Under the pieces are notes generated by a model. That model was not told the DNA's origin, searched no databases, and saw only the letters and a program-made list of their open reading frames with translations. Made by a program: the position numbers and the translations under genes. From Victivallis lenta (lineage in GTDB: Bacteria > Verrucomicrobiota > Lentisphaeria > Victivallales > Victivallaceae), in assembly GCF_009695545.1 (NCBI RefSeq), contig NZ_VUNS01000001.1, forward strand, positions 248,001 to 312,000: a stretch of DNA of 64,000 nt. Reading direction: 5' to 3'. Below are positions 16,817 through 26,770 of this stretch, piece after piece (position 1 is the stretch's first letter; each line of letters starts with the position of its first letter).

Positions 16817-17829
16817 TCCGCCGCACTCTCCTCGCGACGCAGCCGGCGCTCCGCGCCGGGGCGGCTCCAATAAGTCTCGGAATGGGCGGCCGGAACCGCC
16901 TCCAGAAATGCGTCGAATTCGGCTTTCGTTCCCAGAAACGAGATGCGCGAGCGGATTTCACTGTGAAAGCCGCGCCCGCGGAAATAGTCGTGCAGGATCT
17001 TCCGGGCGATCCGCATCGCGGGCTCCTCGCCGTACAGGCCGATCATTTCGCCGATATGCGCGCGCATGAGTTCCAGCCACTCCGCGATCGTCGGCGGACG
17101 GTAGGCGTCGCCCTCGGCAAGCTCGCGAAACAGCCACGGATTCCCCATCGCACCGCGCGCGAGCATGACCGCGCCGCAGCCGGTTTCGCGCCGGATCTCA
17201 TCGTATTTTTCCCGTCCGGTCACGCCGCCGTTCGCCACGATCCGCACTCCCGGCAGCGCTTCGCGGACCTGCCGGATGATGCCGTAGGCGACCGGCCCGG
17301 CATAAAACGCCTCCTTGATCCGGCCATGCACGGTGATCGCCTGCGCGCCGAGCTCCGCCAGCCCCTTCGCCAGCGCCAGCGTCGGAGCCGGGTCCTCCGC
17401 GTCGACAATGCGGATCTTGGCCGACAGCACATGCTTCGAGCGCTCCCGGAACAGGGAGAAACAAGCCAATGCCCGGTCGATATGCCGCCCGAGCTCAGCT
17501 CCGGCCCCCTTCTTCGCAACTTTCGGAACCGGGCAGCCGAGATTGAAGTCGAGCACGTCGAACTCGTATTCGTTCAGCACGTCGAGCGCGATTTTCAGAT
17601 GCTCCTCGTTCGCGCCGACCAGCTGGACGCCGAGAAACGGCTCGTCGCCGCCGCGCAGCAGCATCGACTCCGATCGTTTCCGGGCATAGGCGAGCGACGC
17701 GGCATCGACCATCTCGGTAAAGGCGTAAACGCAGCCGCACTTCCGTGCCGCCCGGCGGTAAGGCAAATCAGTATAACCCGAAAGAGGCGCCATCAGCAGC
17801 GCCCCTTCCGGATACGGGAACAAACTCAT
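16813..17829 (-). CDS. dus: tRNA-dihydrouridine synthase (Dus family)
   Basis: This flavoenzyme reduces uridines in the tRNA D-loop. Over 338 residues it shows the TIM-barrel signature set: LMAPLSGYTDLPYR, a catalytic-Cys-type region FNLGCPVPKVAKKGAGAEL, KIRI, ITVHGRIKEAFYAG, ANGGV and VMLARGAMGNPWLF. The LGCP cysteine is the conserved proton donor. It follows the sigma factor gene by 4 bp and overlaps the EamA gene by 4 bp. The subfamily (DusA/B/C) cannot be fixed from sequence alone, but GAMGNPWLF is DusB-like. Confidence 0.92.
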   Translation of the reverse strand: MSLFPYPEGALLMAPLSGYTDLPYRRAARKCGCVYAFTEMVDAASLAYARKRSESMLLRGGDEPFLGVQLVGANEEHLKIALDVLNEYEFDVLDFNLGCPVPKVAKKGAGAELGRHIDRALACFSLFRERSKHVLSAKIRIVDAEDPAPTLALAKGLAELGAQAITVHGRIKEAFYAGPVAYGIIRQVREALPGVRIVANGGVTGREKYDEIRRETGCGAVMLARGAMGNPWLFRELAEGDAYRPPTIAEWLELMRAHIGEMIGLYGEEPAMRIARKILHDYFRGRGFHSEIRSRISFLGTKAEFDAFLEAVPAAHSETYWSRPGAERRLRREESAAE

Positions 17830-17833
17830 TTCA

Positions 17834-18583
17834 TCACTTCATTTTTATGATCTGCTGCTGCAGCTTCCGCAGCGCCTGATTCTGAATCTGGCGGACCCGC
17901 TCGTTCGTGCAGCCGATGATGGCGCCGACCTCTTCGAGCGTGCGGACCGGTTCGCCGTCGAGCCCGAACCGCAGGCGAAGCACCTGCTTCTCGCGCTCCG
18001 GCAGCGTCTCGAGCAGCGCGAGCAGCTGCTCGACGTCCTCGAGGTTGATCAGTTCCTGGTCCGGGCCCGGTGCGGTCTCATCATAGACGAACTCCATGAA
18101 TTCGCCGCTCTCGGACTCCTCTCCGGAGACCGGCGCATTCAGCGAATGGACCTCGACCTGGTTGCTGCTGCGCAGCCGCTGGATCGTCGCGACCGGAAGC
18201 TTCGCCTCCGCGGCCACCTCCTCGTCAGTCGGTTCGCGCCCGAGCTTTTCGGTCAGCTCCTTCGCCACTTTGCGGATTCGCCGCCAGTTGATCTGCGTGC
18301 CGATCGGAACCCGCACCGTGCGGGCCTGCTCGGCGATCGCCTGGCGGATCGCCTGTTTGATCCACCACGCGCTGTACGTGCTGAAACGCGCACCGCGCGA
18401 CGGATCAAACTTATGGGCCGCGGTGATCAAACCGCGGTTCCCCTCCGAAACCAGGTCCTCCCAGGACAGGCCGCGCCCGAGAAAGTCGTTCGCAATCTTC
18501 TGCACCAGTCTGAGATTCTGCTCGATGAGCGCATTGACGCGCTCTTCCTCAGTCTCCTGCTTCGTGCCGGTATTCTCCTCCAT
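17834..18583 (-). CDS. Sigma-70 family RNA polymerase sigma factor (group 2/3)
   Basis: This 249-residue protein has region 2 ([52 protein letters not shown]), region 3 ([14 protein letters not shown]) and region 4 ([41 protein letters not shown]). It lacks region 1.1, so it is probably an alternative factor rather than the housekeeping one. I chose the ATG at 18583 with AGG and GAGG just upstream; the frame is open further to 18715 but overlaps purL. The gene lies between purL and dus and probably shares their transcript. Confidence 0.9.
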   Translation of the reverse strand: MEENTGTKQETEEERVNALIEQNLRLVQKIANDFLGRGLSWEDLVSEGNRGLITAAHKFDPSRGARFSTYSAWWIKQAIRQAIAEQARTVRVPIGTQINWRRIRKVAKELTEKLGREPTDEEVAAEAKLPVATIQRLRSSNQVEVHSLNAPVSGEESESGEFMEFVYDETAPGPDQELINLEDVEQLLALLETLPEREKQVLRLRFGLDGEPVRTLEEVGAIIGCTNERVRQIQNQALRKLQQQIIKMK

Positions 18584-18662
18584 TTCCGACCTCGCTTTCC
18601 TGAGTATATGCGGGGAATCTTCCGGAACCTCCGTCTCCGGCGCCTCTCCTGAAAACTCCCGG

Positions 18663-21632
18663 TTAGATGGAATCGAGCGTGCCCTTATACTCCTCGAGCA
18701 ACGCATCGAGTGCAATCGTCTTCCTGCCGTTCCTGGAACGAAGAATCAGTTCGTTCCGCATCGTGACCGTCCCGATCAGGGCGCAGGTCACGCCTTTGAG
18801 CTTCTCCTCGAAAGCCGCGCGGTTCGCCGGCGGAACCGTCGCAACGAACCGGCTGTTCGACTCCGAGAAAAGCTTCTCAAGATCGCTGCAGTTCTCGGCC
18901 GGAATCGCGTCAAGGTCGATTTCGAGCCCGAGACGGCCCGCCATCGCGGTCCGCGCAAACGCCACGGCCAGGCCGCCCAGCGCCGGCGTGGTCAGCGAAT
19001 GGACCAGTTCGGCCTCCGTCGCAGCCGAAACCGCCTTGTAAATCGCCTTCGCCTTCCCGGCGTCAACCTTCGGAACGTTGTTGCCGAGCGCGTCGAGCAT
19101 CGCGAAATATTCGCTGCCGCCAAGCTCGGGACGGGTCATGCCGATCACGTAAACGAGGTCGCCCGGCTGCTTCGCATCGGGCGTCACCGCCTTCGACACG
19201 TCGTCCATCTTCGCAATCATGCTGAACAGGAGCGACGGCGGAATCGAAATCTTGCGTCCGCCGCGCGTGCTGTCGTTCTTCATCGAGTCCTTGCCCGAGA
19301 TGCACGGAACCAGAAACGCCTTCGTGTAGTCTGCCAGTGCCTGATTCGCGCGGACCAGCTGCGCGAGCTTGTATTCGCCGTCCGGCGTCTTCTCGCTCCG
19401 AACCGGATCCGGCCAGCAGAAGTTGTCGAGGCAGGCGAGCCGGTCGAGTTTGCCGCCGACCGCGATGACCCGGCGGATGCCGAGATCGATCTCGCTCGCC
19501 GCCATGTGGTAGGTGTCGATGTCGCTGTAACGCGGCAGCAGAGCCGACGAGAGAATGACGCCCTCGGTCGACAGCGGTTCGATCATGGTCACCGTCGCAT
19601 CGCCCTGAACGTCGCGGAACTTGCCGACGAACGGCTTCACGACGCTCAACCCCTTCACCTCGTGGTCGTACTGGCGCGCCTTGTATTCGTCGGAACAGAG
19701 ATTGAGCCGCCCCATCATCTTCACGAGGTCTTCGGCATAGTCGCGCGTCGAGAGATCCGGCTCCTCGAACTTCGGCGCCTTCCAGACCGCCTTCAGGTGC
19801 ATCTGCGGCAGGCCGTCATGCATGAATTCGAGGTCGAGCAGGCAGACGGTCTTGCCGTCGTACTGCATATGGAACTTGCCGTCATCGGTAAATTCGCCGA
19901 GGACCGACACTTCGACGTCGCGTTCGGCCGCGAGCGCCTTGAATTCTTCGATCTTTTCGGGCGGAACCGCGAAGCTCATGCGCTCCTGCGCCTCCGAAAC
20001 CAGAATCTCCCACGGCTGAAGCCCGGCGTACTTGACCGGCGCCTTCGCAAGATCCATGCGGCAGCCGTTGCAATGCTCGGCCATCTCGCCGACGCTGGAC
20101 GAAAGGCCGCCCGCGCCGTTGTCGGTGATAAAGCGGTAGAGCCCGCGGTCGCGCGCTTCGCGGATGAAATCGCCGAGCTTCTTCTGGGTGATCGGGTCAC
20201 CGATCTGCACGGCCTGCACGGGACTGTCCTTATGCAGCTCCTCGCTTGAGAAGGTCGCGCCGTGGATGCCGTCCTTGCCGATGCGTCCGCCGCCCATGAC
20301 GATGAGGTCGCCCGGCTCGATCTTCTTGGTCCAGCCCGGAACGCCGTTGACCGCCTTCGGCAGCGTGCCGACCGTGCCGCAGTAAACCAGCGGCTTGCCG
20401 ATGTAGCGCGCATCGAAATACTCGAAGCCGTTGCCGTACGGGATGCCGGACTGGTTGCCGCCGTCGATCACGCCCTTGTGGACGCCGTCGCGCAGCCGCC
20501 GCGGGTGCAGCAGCCCCTCCGGCACATCCTTGTCGTCGGTGAACGGCGAACCGAGGCAGTAGCCCCAGACGTTGATCAGCAGATCGGCCCCCTGCCCGGT
20601 GCCGAGCGGATCGCGGTTCACGCCGACGATCCCGGTCATCGCGCCGCCGTACGGGTCGAGCGCCGACGGGCTGTTGTGCGTCTCGACCTTGTAGACGAGA
20701 TCGACCTTGTCGTTGAATTTGATGACGCCGGCGTTGTCCTTGAAGACCGAAACGAGGAAGTCGACCTTTTCGCCGATCTCCTTCGTGCTCTTCTGGATGA
20801 AGGTTTTGTAGCAGGAGGTGATCTCCTGCTTCTCGCCGGTCTCCTCGTCCGTATAATCGACCTTTGCGGCGAAAATCTTGTGTTTGCAATGTTCGCTCCA
20901 GGTCTGGGCGATGACTTCGAGCTCGACGTCGGTCGGGTTCTTCCCGAGACCGTACTCCGCGCGGTTCTCCGCCTTGCGGAAGTAGTTCTGGATCGCCTTC
21001 ATCTCGTCGAGCGACAGCGCGAGAATGCCCTTGCGGCTGATCTCCATAAGCTCGTCGTCGGAGACTTCGAGATCGTACTCGCGCACCTTCACGTCGTTGA
21101 CGGCGGTCACAAACGGCAGATTCATCGGAATCCCGTCGGCGACCTCTTCGCCGGAGAGCACCCGGACGGTCTGGATCAGCTCATTCGCCAGCAGCTTCGA
21201 CGCGATCGTCCCGGCCTGCTCCCGCGTGAGTTTGCTGCCGTAGAACAGATATTCTGTCGAGCTGAAGACGGCCTCGTCCTCGCCGAGCTTCCGGCCGAGG
21301 ATATCGCCGACGGCGGACTTGGCCGAGCGGCCGACATTGTCAGTCACGCCCGGACGGAAACCGACCGCAACCAGATATTCGCACTCCGGAAGCTCCTGGA
21401 AATTCTCGGATTTCGCAGCCGTAACCCGCCACCCCTGAAGCACCGGATTGTAAAGAAGTTCCGCAACTTTCTGCGCTTCCTTTTCCGTAATATCGGCCGC
21501 AATCGTGTAGATATCGCGGGTCCAGACCTTCTCCACCGGGAAGCCGAAGAATTTCTCGATCTGCTTCTTCACGCCCTCCCCGCGGGCGTCGCGCCACTGC
21601 GGCAGCGGCGAAATTTCAATCCTGTAATTCAT
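18663..21632 (-). CDS. purL: Phosphoribosylformylglycinamidine synthase, PurL with fused PurS-like N-terminus
   Basis: It converts FGAR to FGAM in purine synthesis. The first ~80 residues ([28 protein letters not shown]) resemble PurS, which is a separate small subunit in many bacteria. The PurL body follows with [49 protein letters not shown] and [15 protein letters not shown]. The chain ends at residue 989 without the glutaminase domain, so a separate PurQ must exist elsewhere to supply ammonia. The length fits the fused PurS-PurL form. It heads an operon with the sigma factor, dus and EamA genes. Identification is firm. Confidence 0.93.
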   Translation of the reverse strand: MNYRIEISPLPQWRDARGEGVKKQIEKFFGFPVEKVWTRDIYTIAADITEKEAQKVAELLYNPVLQGWRVTAAKSENFQELPECEYLVAVGFRPGVTDNVGRSAKSAVGDILGRKLGEDEAVFSSTEYLFYGSKLTREQAGTIASKLLANELIQTVRVLSGEEVADGIPMNLPFVTAVNDVKVREYDLEVSDDELMEISRKGILALSLDEMKAIQNYFRKAENRAEYGLGKNPTDVELEVIAQTWSEHCKHKIFAAKVDYTDEETGEKQEITSCYKTFIQKSTKEIGEKVDFLVSVFKDNAGVIKFNDKVDLVYKVETHNSPSALDPYGGAMTGIVGVNRDPLGTGQGADLLINVWGYCLGSPFTDDKDVPEGLLHPRRLRDGVHKGVIDGGNQSGIPYGNGFEYFDARYIGKPLVYCGTVGTLPKAVNGVPGWTKKIEPGDLIVMGGGRIGKDGIHGATFSSEELHKDSPVQAVQIGDPITQKKLGDFIREARDRGLYRFITDNGAGGLSSSVGEMAEHCNGCRMDLAKAPVKYAGLQPWEILVSEAQERMSFAVPPEKIEEFKALAAERDVEVSVLGEFTDDGKFHMQYDGKTVCLLDLEFMHDGLPQMHLKAVWKAPKFEEPDLSTRDYAEDLVKMMGRLNLCSDEYKARQYDHEVKGLSVVKPFVGKFRDVQGDATVTMIEPLSTEGVILSSALLPRYSDIDTYHMAASEIDLGIRRVIAVGGKLDRLACLDNFCWPDPVRSEKTPDGEYKLAQLVRANQALADYTKAFLVPCISGKDSMKNDSTRGGRKISIPPSLLFSMIAKMDDVSKAVTPDAKQPGDLVYVIGMTRPELGGSEYFAMLDALGNNVPKVDAGKAKAIYKAVSAATEAELVHSLTTPALGGLAVAFARTAMAGRLGLEIDLDAIPAENCSDLEKLFSESNSRFVATVPPANRAAFEEKLKGVTCALIGTVTMRNELILRSRNGRKTIALDALLEEYKGTLDSI

Positions 21633-21777
21633 TGTAAACCGGGCCTTTCAATCAGTTGCATCGTCATGGGGGTAATTTACACCCGAACTCGTCCGGATAC
21701 AAATTCGTTCCGTCATTTTTTCGGCATTCCGCCCCCCGGCGGAAGGACGGCGGTAAAATGCATCGGCACAATGTGCG

Positions 21778-21814
21778 TCAAGCGCTTGAAAATCCGGATT
21801 TTCCGGGGTATATT
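21778..21814 (+). promoter_or_regulatory. Promoter with two palindromic operators before the alpha-galactosidase gene
   Basis: TTGAAA (21786-21791) and TATATT (21809-21814) are 17 bp apart. The perfect 12-bp palindrome TCAAGCGCTTGA (21778-21789) overlaps the -35 box and has the AAGCGCTT centre typical of LacI/GalR-type operators. A second perfect palindrome, GAAAATCCGGATTTTC (21788-21803), fills the spacer. Both would block polymerase when bound. Confidence 0.7.
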
Positions 21815-21865
21815 ACATAAATTTTTTTGTATATCAACATCATACACTCATACAGAGGAATCGCC

Positions 21866-24055
21866 ATGCCGATCACATTCAATGAAAAAAACCGGGTGTT
21901 CAAGCTCGACGCGGGGAACTCCACCTATGCGTTCCTGATTGAGCCCAACGGTTATATCGCCCATCTCTGCTACGGCGGAAAAATCGACTCCGACGCGCTC
22001 GAATACCTGTACCGGCCGATGGACCGCGCCTTTTCGCCCGCCGCGCCCGGAACTCAGGCCCCCGAATCGCGCGACGTGATTCCGCAGGAATTCGGCACGA
22101 ACGGCATCGGCGACTTCCACGCCCCCGGCGTCATCGTCCGGCAGGAGAACGGCCATACGGTCACCGACTTCAAATACCGTTCCCACAAGATCTACAAGGG
22201 CAAGCCGACCCTGGAGGGGCTGCCGGCCACCTTCGGAGCCGACGGCGAAGTCGATACGCTCGAACTCTCGCTCCACGACGCTGCGAGCGATGTCGAATTC
22301 ATCCTTCTTTACAGCACATTCACGAAATACAACGCGATCGCCCGGGCGGCGAAAGTCGTGAACCGCTCCGGCGAAACCGTCCGGATTGAGAAGCTCTCCA
22401 GCGCTTCCGTCGATTTTCCGGGCGCGGATTTCGAGCTGCTGCACCTCCCCGGCGCGTGGGGGCGCGAACGCGCCGTCGAACGGCGGAAGCTCTCTCACAC
22501 CCGCACCGTCATCGAGTCGGTGCGCGGACTTTCGAGCCATCAGCAGAATCCGTTCTTCGCCCTCGCCGCCCCGCAGACGACGGAGACGGCCGGCGAAGCC
22601 TACGGCATCACGCTGCTGTACAGCGGCAACTTCGCGGCGGAGCTGGAGCTCGACCAGTTCAACCTGCTGCGCGCCCAGATCGGCATCAACGAACGCACCT
22701 TCGAGTGGGTCCTCGCTCCCGGCGAGAGCTTCACTGCTCCCGAGGCGCTCCTCGTCTACTCGGCCGACGGCCTCGGCGATATGAGCCGCACCTTCCACAA
22801 TCTCTTCCACGATCACCTGATCCGCAGTTACTGGAAGGACCGCAAGCGGCCGATCCTGGTCAACAACTGGGAAGCGACTTACTTCAACTTCAATGAAGAG
22901 AAGCTCCTCGCCATCGCGAAGGATGCGGCCGATCTCGGCATCGAGATGCTCGTGCTCGACGACGGCTGGTTCGGCAAGCGCGATGACGACCGCACCAGCC
23001 TCGGCGACTGGTTCGTCAACGAGTCGAAGCTCAAAGGCGGGCTCGGCCGGCTCGTCAGCGAGGTCAACAGACTCGGGCTCAAGTTCGGGCTCTGGTTCGA
23101 ACCGGAGATGATTTCGCGCGACAGCGAACTCTACCGCGCGCATCCGGACTGGTGTCTGCATGTGCCGGGCCGCGGCGCTTCCGAGGGACGCAACCAGCTT
23201 GTGCTCGACATGTCGCGCCCGGAGGTGGTCGACTACCTCTTCGGCGTCATCACCGGCATTCTCGACAGCGCGAACATCGAGTACATCAAATGGGACGCGA
23301 ACCGCCATCTGACCGAAGTCGGCTCGGCCGCGGTCCCGCCCGAACGCCAGAAGGAGATCGCGCACCGCTACGTGCTCGGCATGTACGAGCTGCACGAGCG
23401 GCTGCTGAAGCGTTATCCGAAGCTCCTCATCGAAGGGTGTTCCGGCGGCGGCGGCCGGTTCGACGCGGGCATGCTCTACTATGTTCCGCAGATCTGGACC
23501 AGCGACGACACCGACGCGCTCGAACGGCTGAAGATCCAGTACGGCACGAGCATGCTCTATCCGTGTTCGACCATGGGCGCCCATGTTTCGGACTGCCCGA
23601 ACCACCAGACCGGCCGCACGAATCCGTTCCCGACCCGCGGCATCGTCGCGCTCTCCGGAACCTTCGGCTACGAGCTCGATCTGAACAAAATGACGGAAGA
23701 GGAGCGCAGCTTCATCCGCGAGCAGGTGGCGGCCTATCATAAATACAACCGTCTCGTCACCGGCGGAGATTTCCACCGGATCACCGATCCGTTCGATCCC
23801 GCCACGGTCGTCGTGATCTGGGAGCACGCCGCCCGCGACCGCTCCGAGGCGCTGGTCACGATGGTCCAGCCGCGCAACATCCCGAACGGCCCGGTCTTCC
23901 GCTGCCGCCTGCGCGGACTCGATCCGGCGGCGGTTTACGAGCTCGAGCAGACCGGAGAGCGCTTTACGGGCGAAATGCTGATGCAGGCCGGCTTCCACGT
24001 TCCGCGCTTCGACCGCGACGGAGGCGCCGCCCTCTACCATTTCAGGCGCATCTGA
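21866..24055 (+). CDS. Alpha-galactosidase, GH36
   Basis: The 729-residue protein has the GH36 N-terminal beta-sandwich, then the barrel with ILVNNWEATYFNFNEEKLL, LVLDDGWFGKRDDD, FGLWFEPEMISRDSELY, the nucleophile in YIKWDANRHLTEVG, IEGCSGGGGRFD and the acid/base Asp in QIWTSDDTDALERLKIQYG. It removes alpha-galactosyl groups from oligosaccharides such as raffinose-type sugars. There is no signal peptide, so it acts in the cytoplasm. AGAGGA lies 6 bases before the ATG; a longer open frame begins at 21827 but has no ribosome site. Expression is probably sugar-controlled through the palindromes at its promoter. It is monocistronic. Confidence 0.95.
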   Translation: MPITFNEKNRVFKLDAGNSTYAFLIEPNGYIAHLCYGGKIDSDALEYLYRPMDRAFSPAAPGTQAPESRDVIPQEFGTNGIGDFHAPGVIVRQENGHTVTDFKYRSHKIYKGKPTLEGLPATFGADGEVDTLELSLHDAASDVEFILLYSTFTKYNAIARAAKVVNRSGETVRIEKLSSASVDFPGADFELLHLPGAWGRERAVERRKLSHTRTVIESVRGLSSHQQNPFFALAAPQTTETAGEAYGITLLYSGNFAAELELDQFNLLRAQIGINERTFEWVLAPGESFTAPEALLVYSADGLGDMSRTFHNLFHDHLIRSYWKDRKRPILVNNWEATYFNFNEEKLLAIAKDAADLGIEMLVLDDGWFGKRDDDRTSLGDWFVNESKLKGGLGRLVSEVNRLGLKFGLWFEPEMISRDSELYRAHPDWCLHVPGRGASEGRNQLVLDMSRPEVVDYLFGVITGILDSANIEYIKWDANRHLTEVGSAAVPPERQKEIAHRYVLGMYELHERLLKRYPKLLIEGCSGGGGRFDAGMLYYVPQIWTSDDTDALERLKIQYGTSMLYPCSTMGAHVSDCPNHQTGRTNPFPTRGIVALSGTFGYELDLNKMTEEERSFIREQVAAYHKYNRLVTGGDFHRITDPFDPATVVVIWEHAARDRSEALVTMVQPRNIPNGPVFRCRLRGLDPAAVYELEQTGERFTGEMLMQAGFHVPRFDRDGGAALYHFRRI

Positions 24056-24260
24056 TCCTGCCCGGAACCGGAGCGGTCCGTCCGAAAAACGCCGCCCCGG
24101 CTTCCGGCGCCTGTCCGGCATTCACGGAACGCCGCACTCTCCCTTCCGGACAGAAATCCGCGGAGGGGGGGGAACCGGACTGCCTTCAGCAAGTCCCCGC
24201 CATCGGGCAAGCATGGGTTGCGGCGGGTGGAGCCGCAGCCGCACGGAGCGCCGCGCTCCG
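24056..24260. other. Intergenic region between convergent genes
   Basis: No gene is seen. An 8-bp hairpin ACGGAGCG/CGCTCCGT (24242-24259) lies just past the stop of the minus-strand DUF2062 gene and could act as a weak terminator, though no T-run follows. Confidence 0.4.
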
Positions 24261-24782
24261 TTATTCAGCTTTCGTTTTTTCCGCTTTCTGCGCCATGCGC
24301 TTGGCTTTGAGCGCCGCCTTGATGCGGCGATAGCGCACAACCAGATGGTACACGCCGAAGTAGGTGATCGGCGTACAGACCGCCGCCAGCAGGAAGCCGC
24401 CGATGAAGAAGGAGGCGATCAGGTCGCCGCCGAGATGCAGGAAACCGGAGAAATCCAGCTTGACGATCCCCCGGGCCGCCTTCTCCGTCGCCTCCCAGGT
24501 CAAATCGCCGCCGATGATCTTGTTGCCGACCCAGCACTGGGCCGGATAAATGAAAAGCACCGTAACCGGATTCGTGATGAACGTGCCGAGCGCCGCACCG
24601 ATCTTCGAGCCGCGCAGAACGAACGAAAGCGGAATCGAAATCACCAGCTGCGCGGACATCGGAATCACGCAGCCGATGAACATGCCGATCGCCCAGCCGC
24701 GCGCAATATAAGAGGGAGACCCGTCGTCCCGCACGATTTTGGCATACAAGTAGATCAGCTTCCGCTTCCAGTGATGCGCCAT
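24261..24782 (-). CDS. DUF2062 domain membrane protein
   Basis: The 173-residue protein starts MAHHWKRKLIYLYAKIVR and has the DUF2062 pattern: SPSYIARGWAIGMFIGCVIPMSAQ, LGTFITNPVTVLFIYPAQCWVG and a last hydrophobic segment near residue 130-150, ending in a Lys/Ala-rich tail. The family is a three-to-four-helix membrane protein of unknown biochemical role, sometimes fused to glycosyltransferases. The ATG at 24782 follows a purine-rich ribosome site (GAAAGAGG). The stretch 24783-25039 between it and the upstream gene shows nothing I can name. Confidence 0.85.
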   Translation of the reverse strand: MAHHWKRKLIYLYAKIVRDDGSPSYIARGWAIGMFIGCVIPMSAQLVISIPLSFVLRGSKIGAALGTFITNPVTVLFIYPAQCWVGNKIIGGDLTWEATEKAARGIVKLDFSGFLHLGGDLIASFFIGGFLLAAVCTPITYFGVYHLVVRYRRIKAALKAKRMAQKAEKTKAE

Positions 24783-25039
24783 GAATCCCCCCTCTTTCCA
24801 TTCAGAAATTTTCTTAATATAGCCGCAGTTTCCCGAAATACCAGAAGAAATCCCAAAAAAGCGGCAGATTCCACTCCGGGACCTGACTGTTCTGCGGCTG
24901 CCCGGAATCGCGTTCACGCTCCCCGCAAGGCGGATTTCAAACAGTTCCGCGACTCCCCGCGAACTCAGCTCGACACCATGCAGAAAACGGTTCGTCCCGA
25001 AGCGGAGGAGCTGAGTGGACAAGGCGCTCCATCAATCCG

Positions 25040-26629
25040 TCATCGGCGCGAACCGACCGCCGCGCCCCGTCCGGCCGGCGGCGCAGCCGGAGCCGCCGGC
25101 GGCTGGTAGCGGATCGACTGACGAATCAGGTTCGAATCGTTCCAGAACCGGCTCAGATCCCTGCCGAGCTGCTGCAAATCGACGCCCTCCCAGGCGGCGG
25201 CGTTGGCCGCACCGGCATCCCGGGTCTCGACCAGTTTGTCGTAGTAGCGGACCGGAATCTGCGCATACTCCGGTTTTCCGGCGACCGGCGCGCCCTTCCA
25301 CAGATAGTAGACGAGCGCCTGCGCAAGCGGGTAGTTCACGTTCCGCTTTTCGCCGTAGAATTCGGTACGGTCCATTTTGACCAGCGCCGCAATATCGTGA
25401 ACCCGGTCGCCGTCGAACAGAGCGGTCAGCGTCCGTTCGATGTATTGCGGCAGCACAACGATCCCCTTTCCGGTACGGAATTCGATCCCCTCGAAAAACT
25501 GGGCCGTCCCCTCGTTGAACCACATGCCGGCCTGCGCCTCGCCGGTCGCAAAGTACAGATACTGGTGGAACCCCTCGTGGAACGCAACCTGCCGCATGAT
25601 CATCTGCTGGACCGAATCGCGCGCGCCGCGGTCCAGCGGAGAGATGACCAGCTCCCGTCGCGCAGGCGTCCAGATGCCGCCCGACCACTGCATGTCGGCG
25701 CCGACATACTCCTTGTACTGGTCGCGCTTGTTGAAGATGCGGACCACACTGACCGACTGAAGCGGAATCTTGAGCGGGAAATAGTCCGCAAACACCTCCC
25801 GGGCATTCTCGAGCTCGGTGCGGAGCCGGGTCATGGCGCGCCGGTCGGTCTGGTTCGAGACGAAAATATAGTTGTCGGTCTCGACATACCACCAGTCGCG
25901 GAAATTCCGGATGCTCTGAATCACCCGCGCCCGGCTCGCCTCATACTCCGGCGTCCCCTTTTTCCGGTTCCCTTCGGCCAGAGAGACGGTTTCGCGTCTC
26001 GGGGCCACGAACTGCACGCTGCCGAGCGTCTGCCGGATCACGCGCTCCGCACGGTCGTCGAACCGGCTTTTTTCGATGGAGAACAGGAGCAGGACCTTCC
26101 GCAGCGGATCAGTCCGGGGAGAGAGCAGATAGGCGACCTGATGAGCGCCGTCCCTCTCCTCCAGCTCGTAAACCTGCGCCGAACAGCCGTACAGCGATTG
26201 GGAAAACGGCTTCACCTCAAGCACTTCGGATGCGGCGAACTGCCGGACCCACTTTTTCATCTGCTCCTCCGGCAGCTCCCGGTCGAGCTCGGTGAATTCG
26301 GCGAGGAGCTCGCTTTCGGGCTTCAGCTCCGGCTTCTCGAACGGAGCGATGGTCACCGTGCCGACCCGGATGACGCAGCTGTCGTTGAACCAGACTCCGG
26401 CGGTCTGCCGGAAACGCCAGTATTCGTGATTGCTGAGCAGCTTCGCGCCGTCGCCGCGACGCTCGGCGCGAATCGCCGGCATCGGCAGCGGCATCGGCTT
26501 CATCTCCCGGAAGGCGCGGAAACGCAGTCCGACCGCCGGCAGCGAAACCGGGCTGCCGAGCGTGATCGGCGGCGGCGCGGCCTGACAAAGTGTCGCCAGC
26601 AGGAGAAAACCGAACAACAAGCGTTTCAT
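25040..26629 (-). CDS. Secreted DUF1570-like putative metallopeptidase
   Basis: This 529-residue protein begins with a signal peptide (MKRLLFGFLLLATLCQA). The C-terminal half has the zincin motif AFHEGFHQYLYFATG with a second ligand region MWFNEGTAQFFEGIEF, and PLDRGARDSVQQMIMRQ before it; this is the DUF1570 pattern found in planctomycetes and relatives. The last residues are Pro/Ala-rich. The N-terminal half (about 20-200) is a separate beta-rich domain. It is likely an exported peptidase or peptidase-like protein. The ATG at 26629 is preceded by AGGAAGAG. It is not obviously in an operon. Confidence 0.75.
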   Translation of the reverse strand: MKRLLFGFLLLATLCQAAPPPITLGSPVSLPAVGLRFRAFREMKPMPLPMPAIRAERRGDGAKLLSNHEYWRFRQTAGVWFNDSCVIRVGTVTIAPFEKPELKPESELLAEFTELDRELPEEQMKKWVRQFAASEVLEVKPFSQSLYGCSAQVYELEERDGAHQVAYLLSPRTDPLRKVLLLFSIEKSRFDDRAERVIRQTLGSVQFVAPRRETVSLAEGNRKKGTPEYEASRARVIQSIRNFRDWWYVETDNYIFVSNQTDRRAMTRLRTELENAREVFADYFPLKIPLQSVSVVRIFNKRDQYKEYVGADMQWSGGIWTPARRELVISPLDRGARDSVQQMIMRQVAFHEGFHQYLYFATGEAQAGMWFNEGTAQFFEGIEFRTGKGIVVLPQYIERTLTALFDGDRVHDIAALVKMDRTEFYGEKRNVNYPLAQALVYYLWKGAPVAGKPEYAQIPVRYYDKLVETRDAGAANAAAWEGVDLQQLGRDLSRFWNDSNLIRQSIRYQPPAAPAAPPAGRGAAVGSRR

Positions 26630-26709
26630 GAGCTCTTCCTTTCGAAAATGAATCTGCACTTACCTGTTCAATAAGACGCTTCCGCCGCCTCAATCTTACC
26701 GGCAATAAC

Positions 26710-26751
26710 GAAAAACCTCCGGACGGACGCTGCTTGCGGCCAACCGGAGGT
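26710..26751 (-). terminator. Rho-independent terminator of the eda-kdgK operon
   Basis: On the minus strand ACCTCCGG (26751-26744) pairs with CCGGAGGT (26722-26715) around a 21-base loop and is followed by TTTTT. Confidence 0.85.
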
Positions 26752-26770
26752 CGTGTTTCCGATGCGGATT

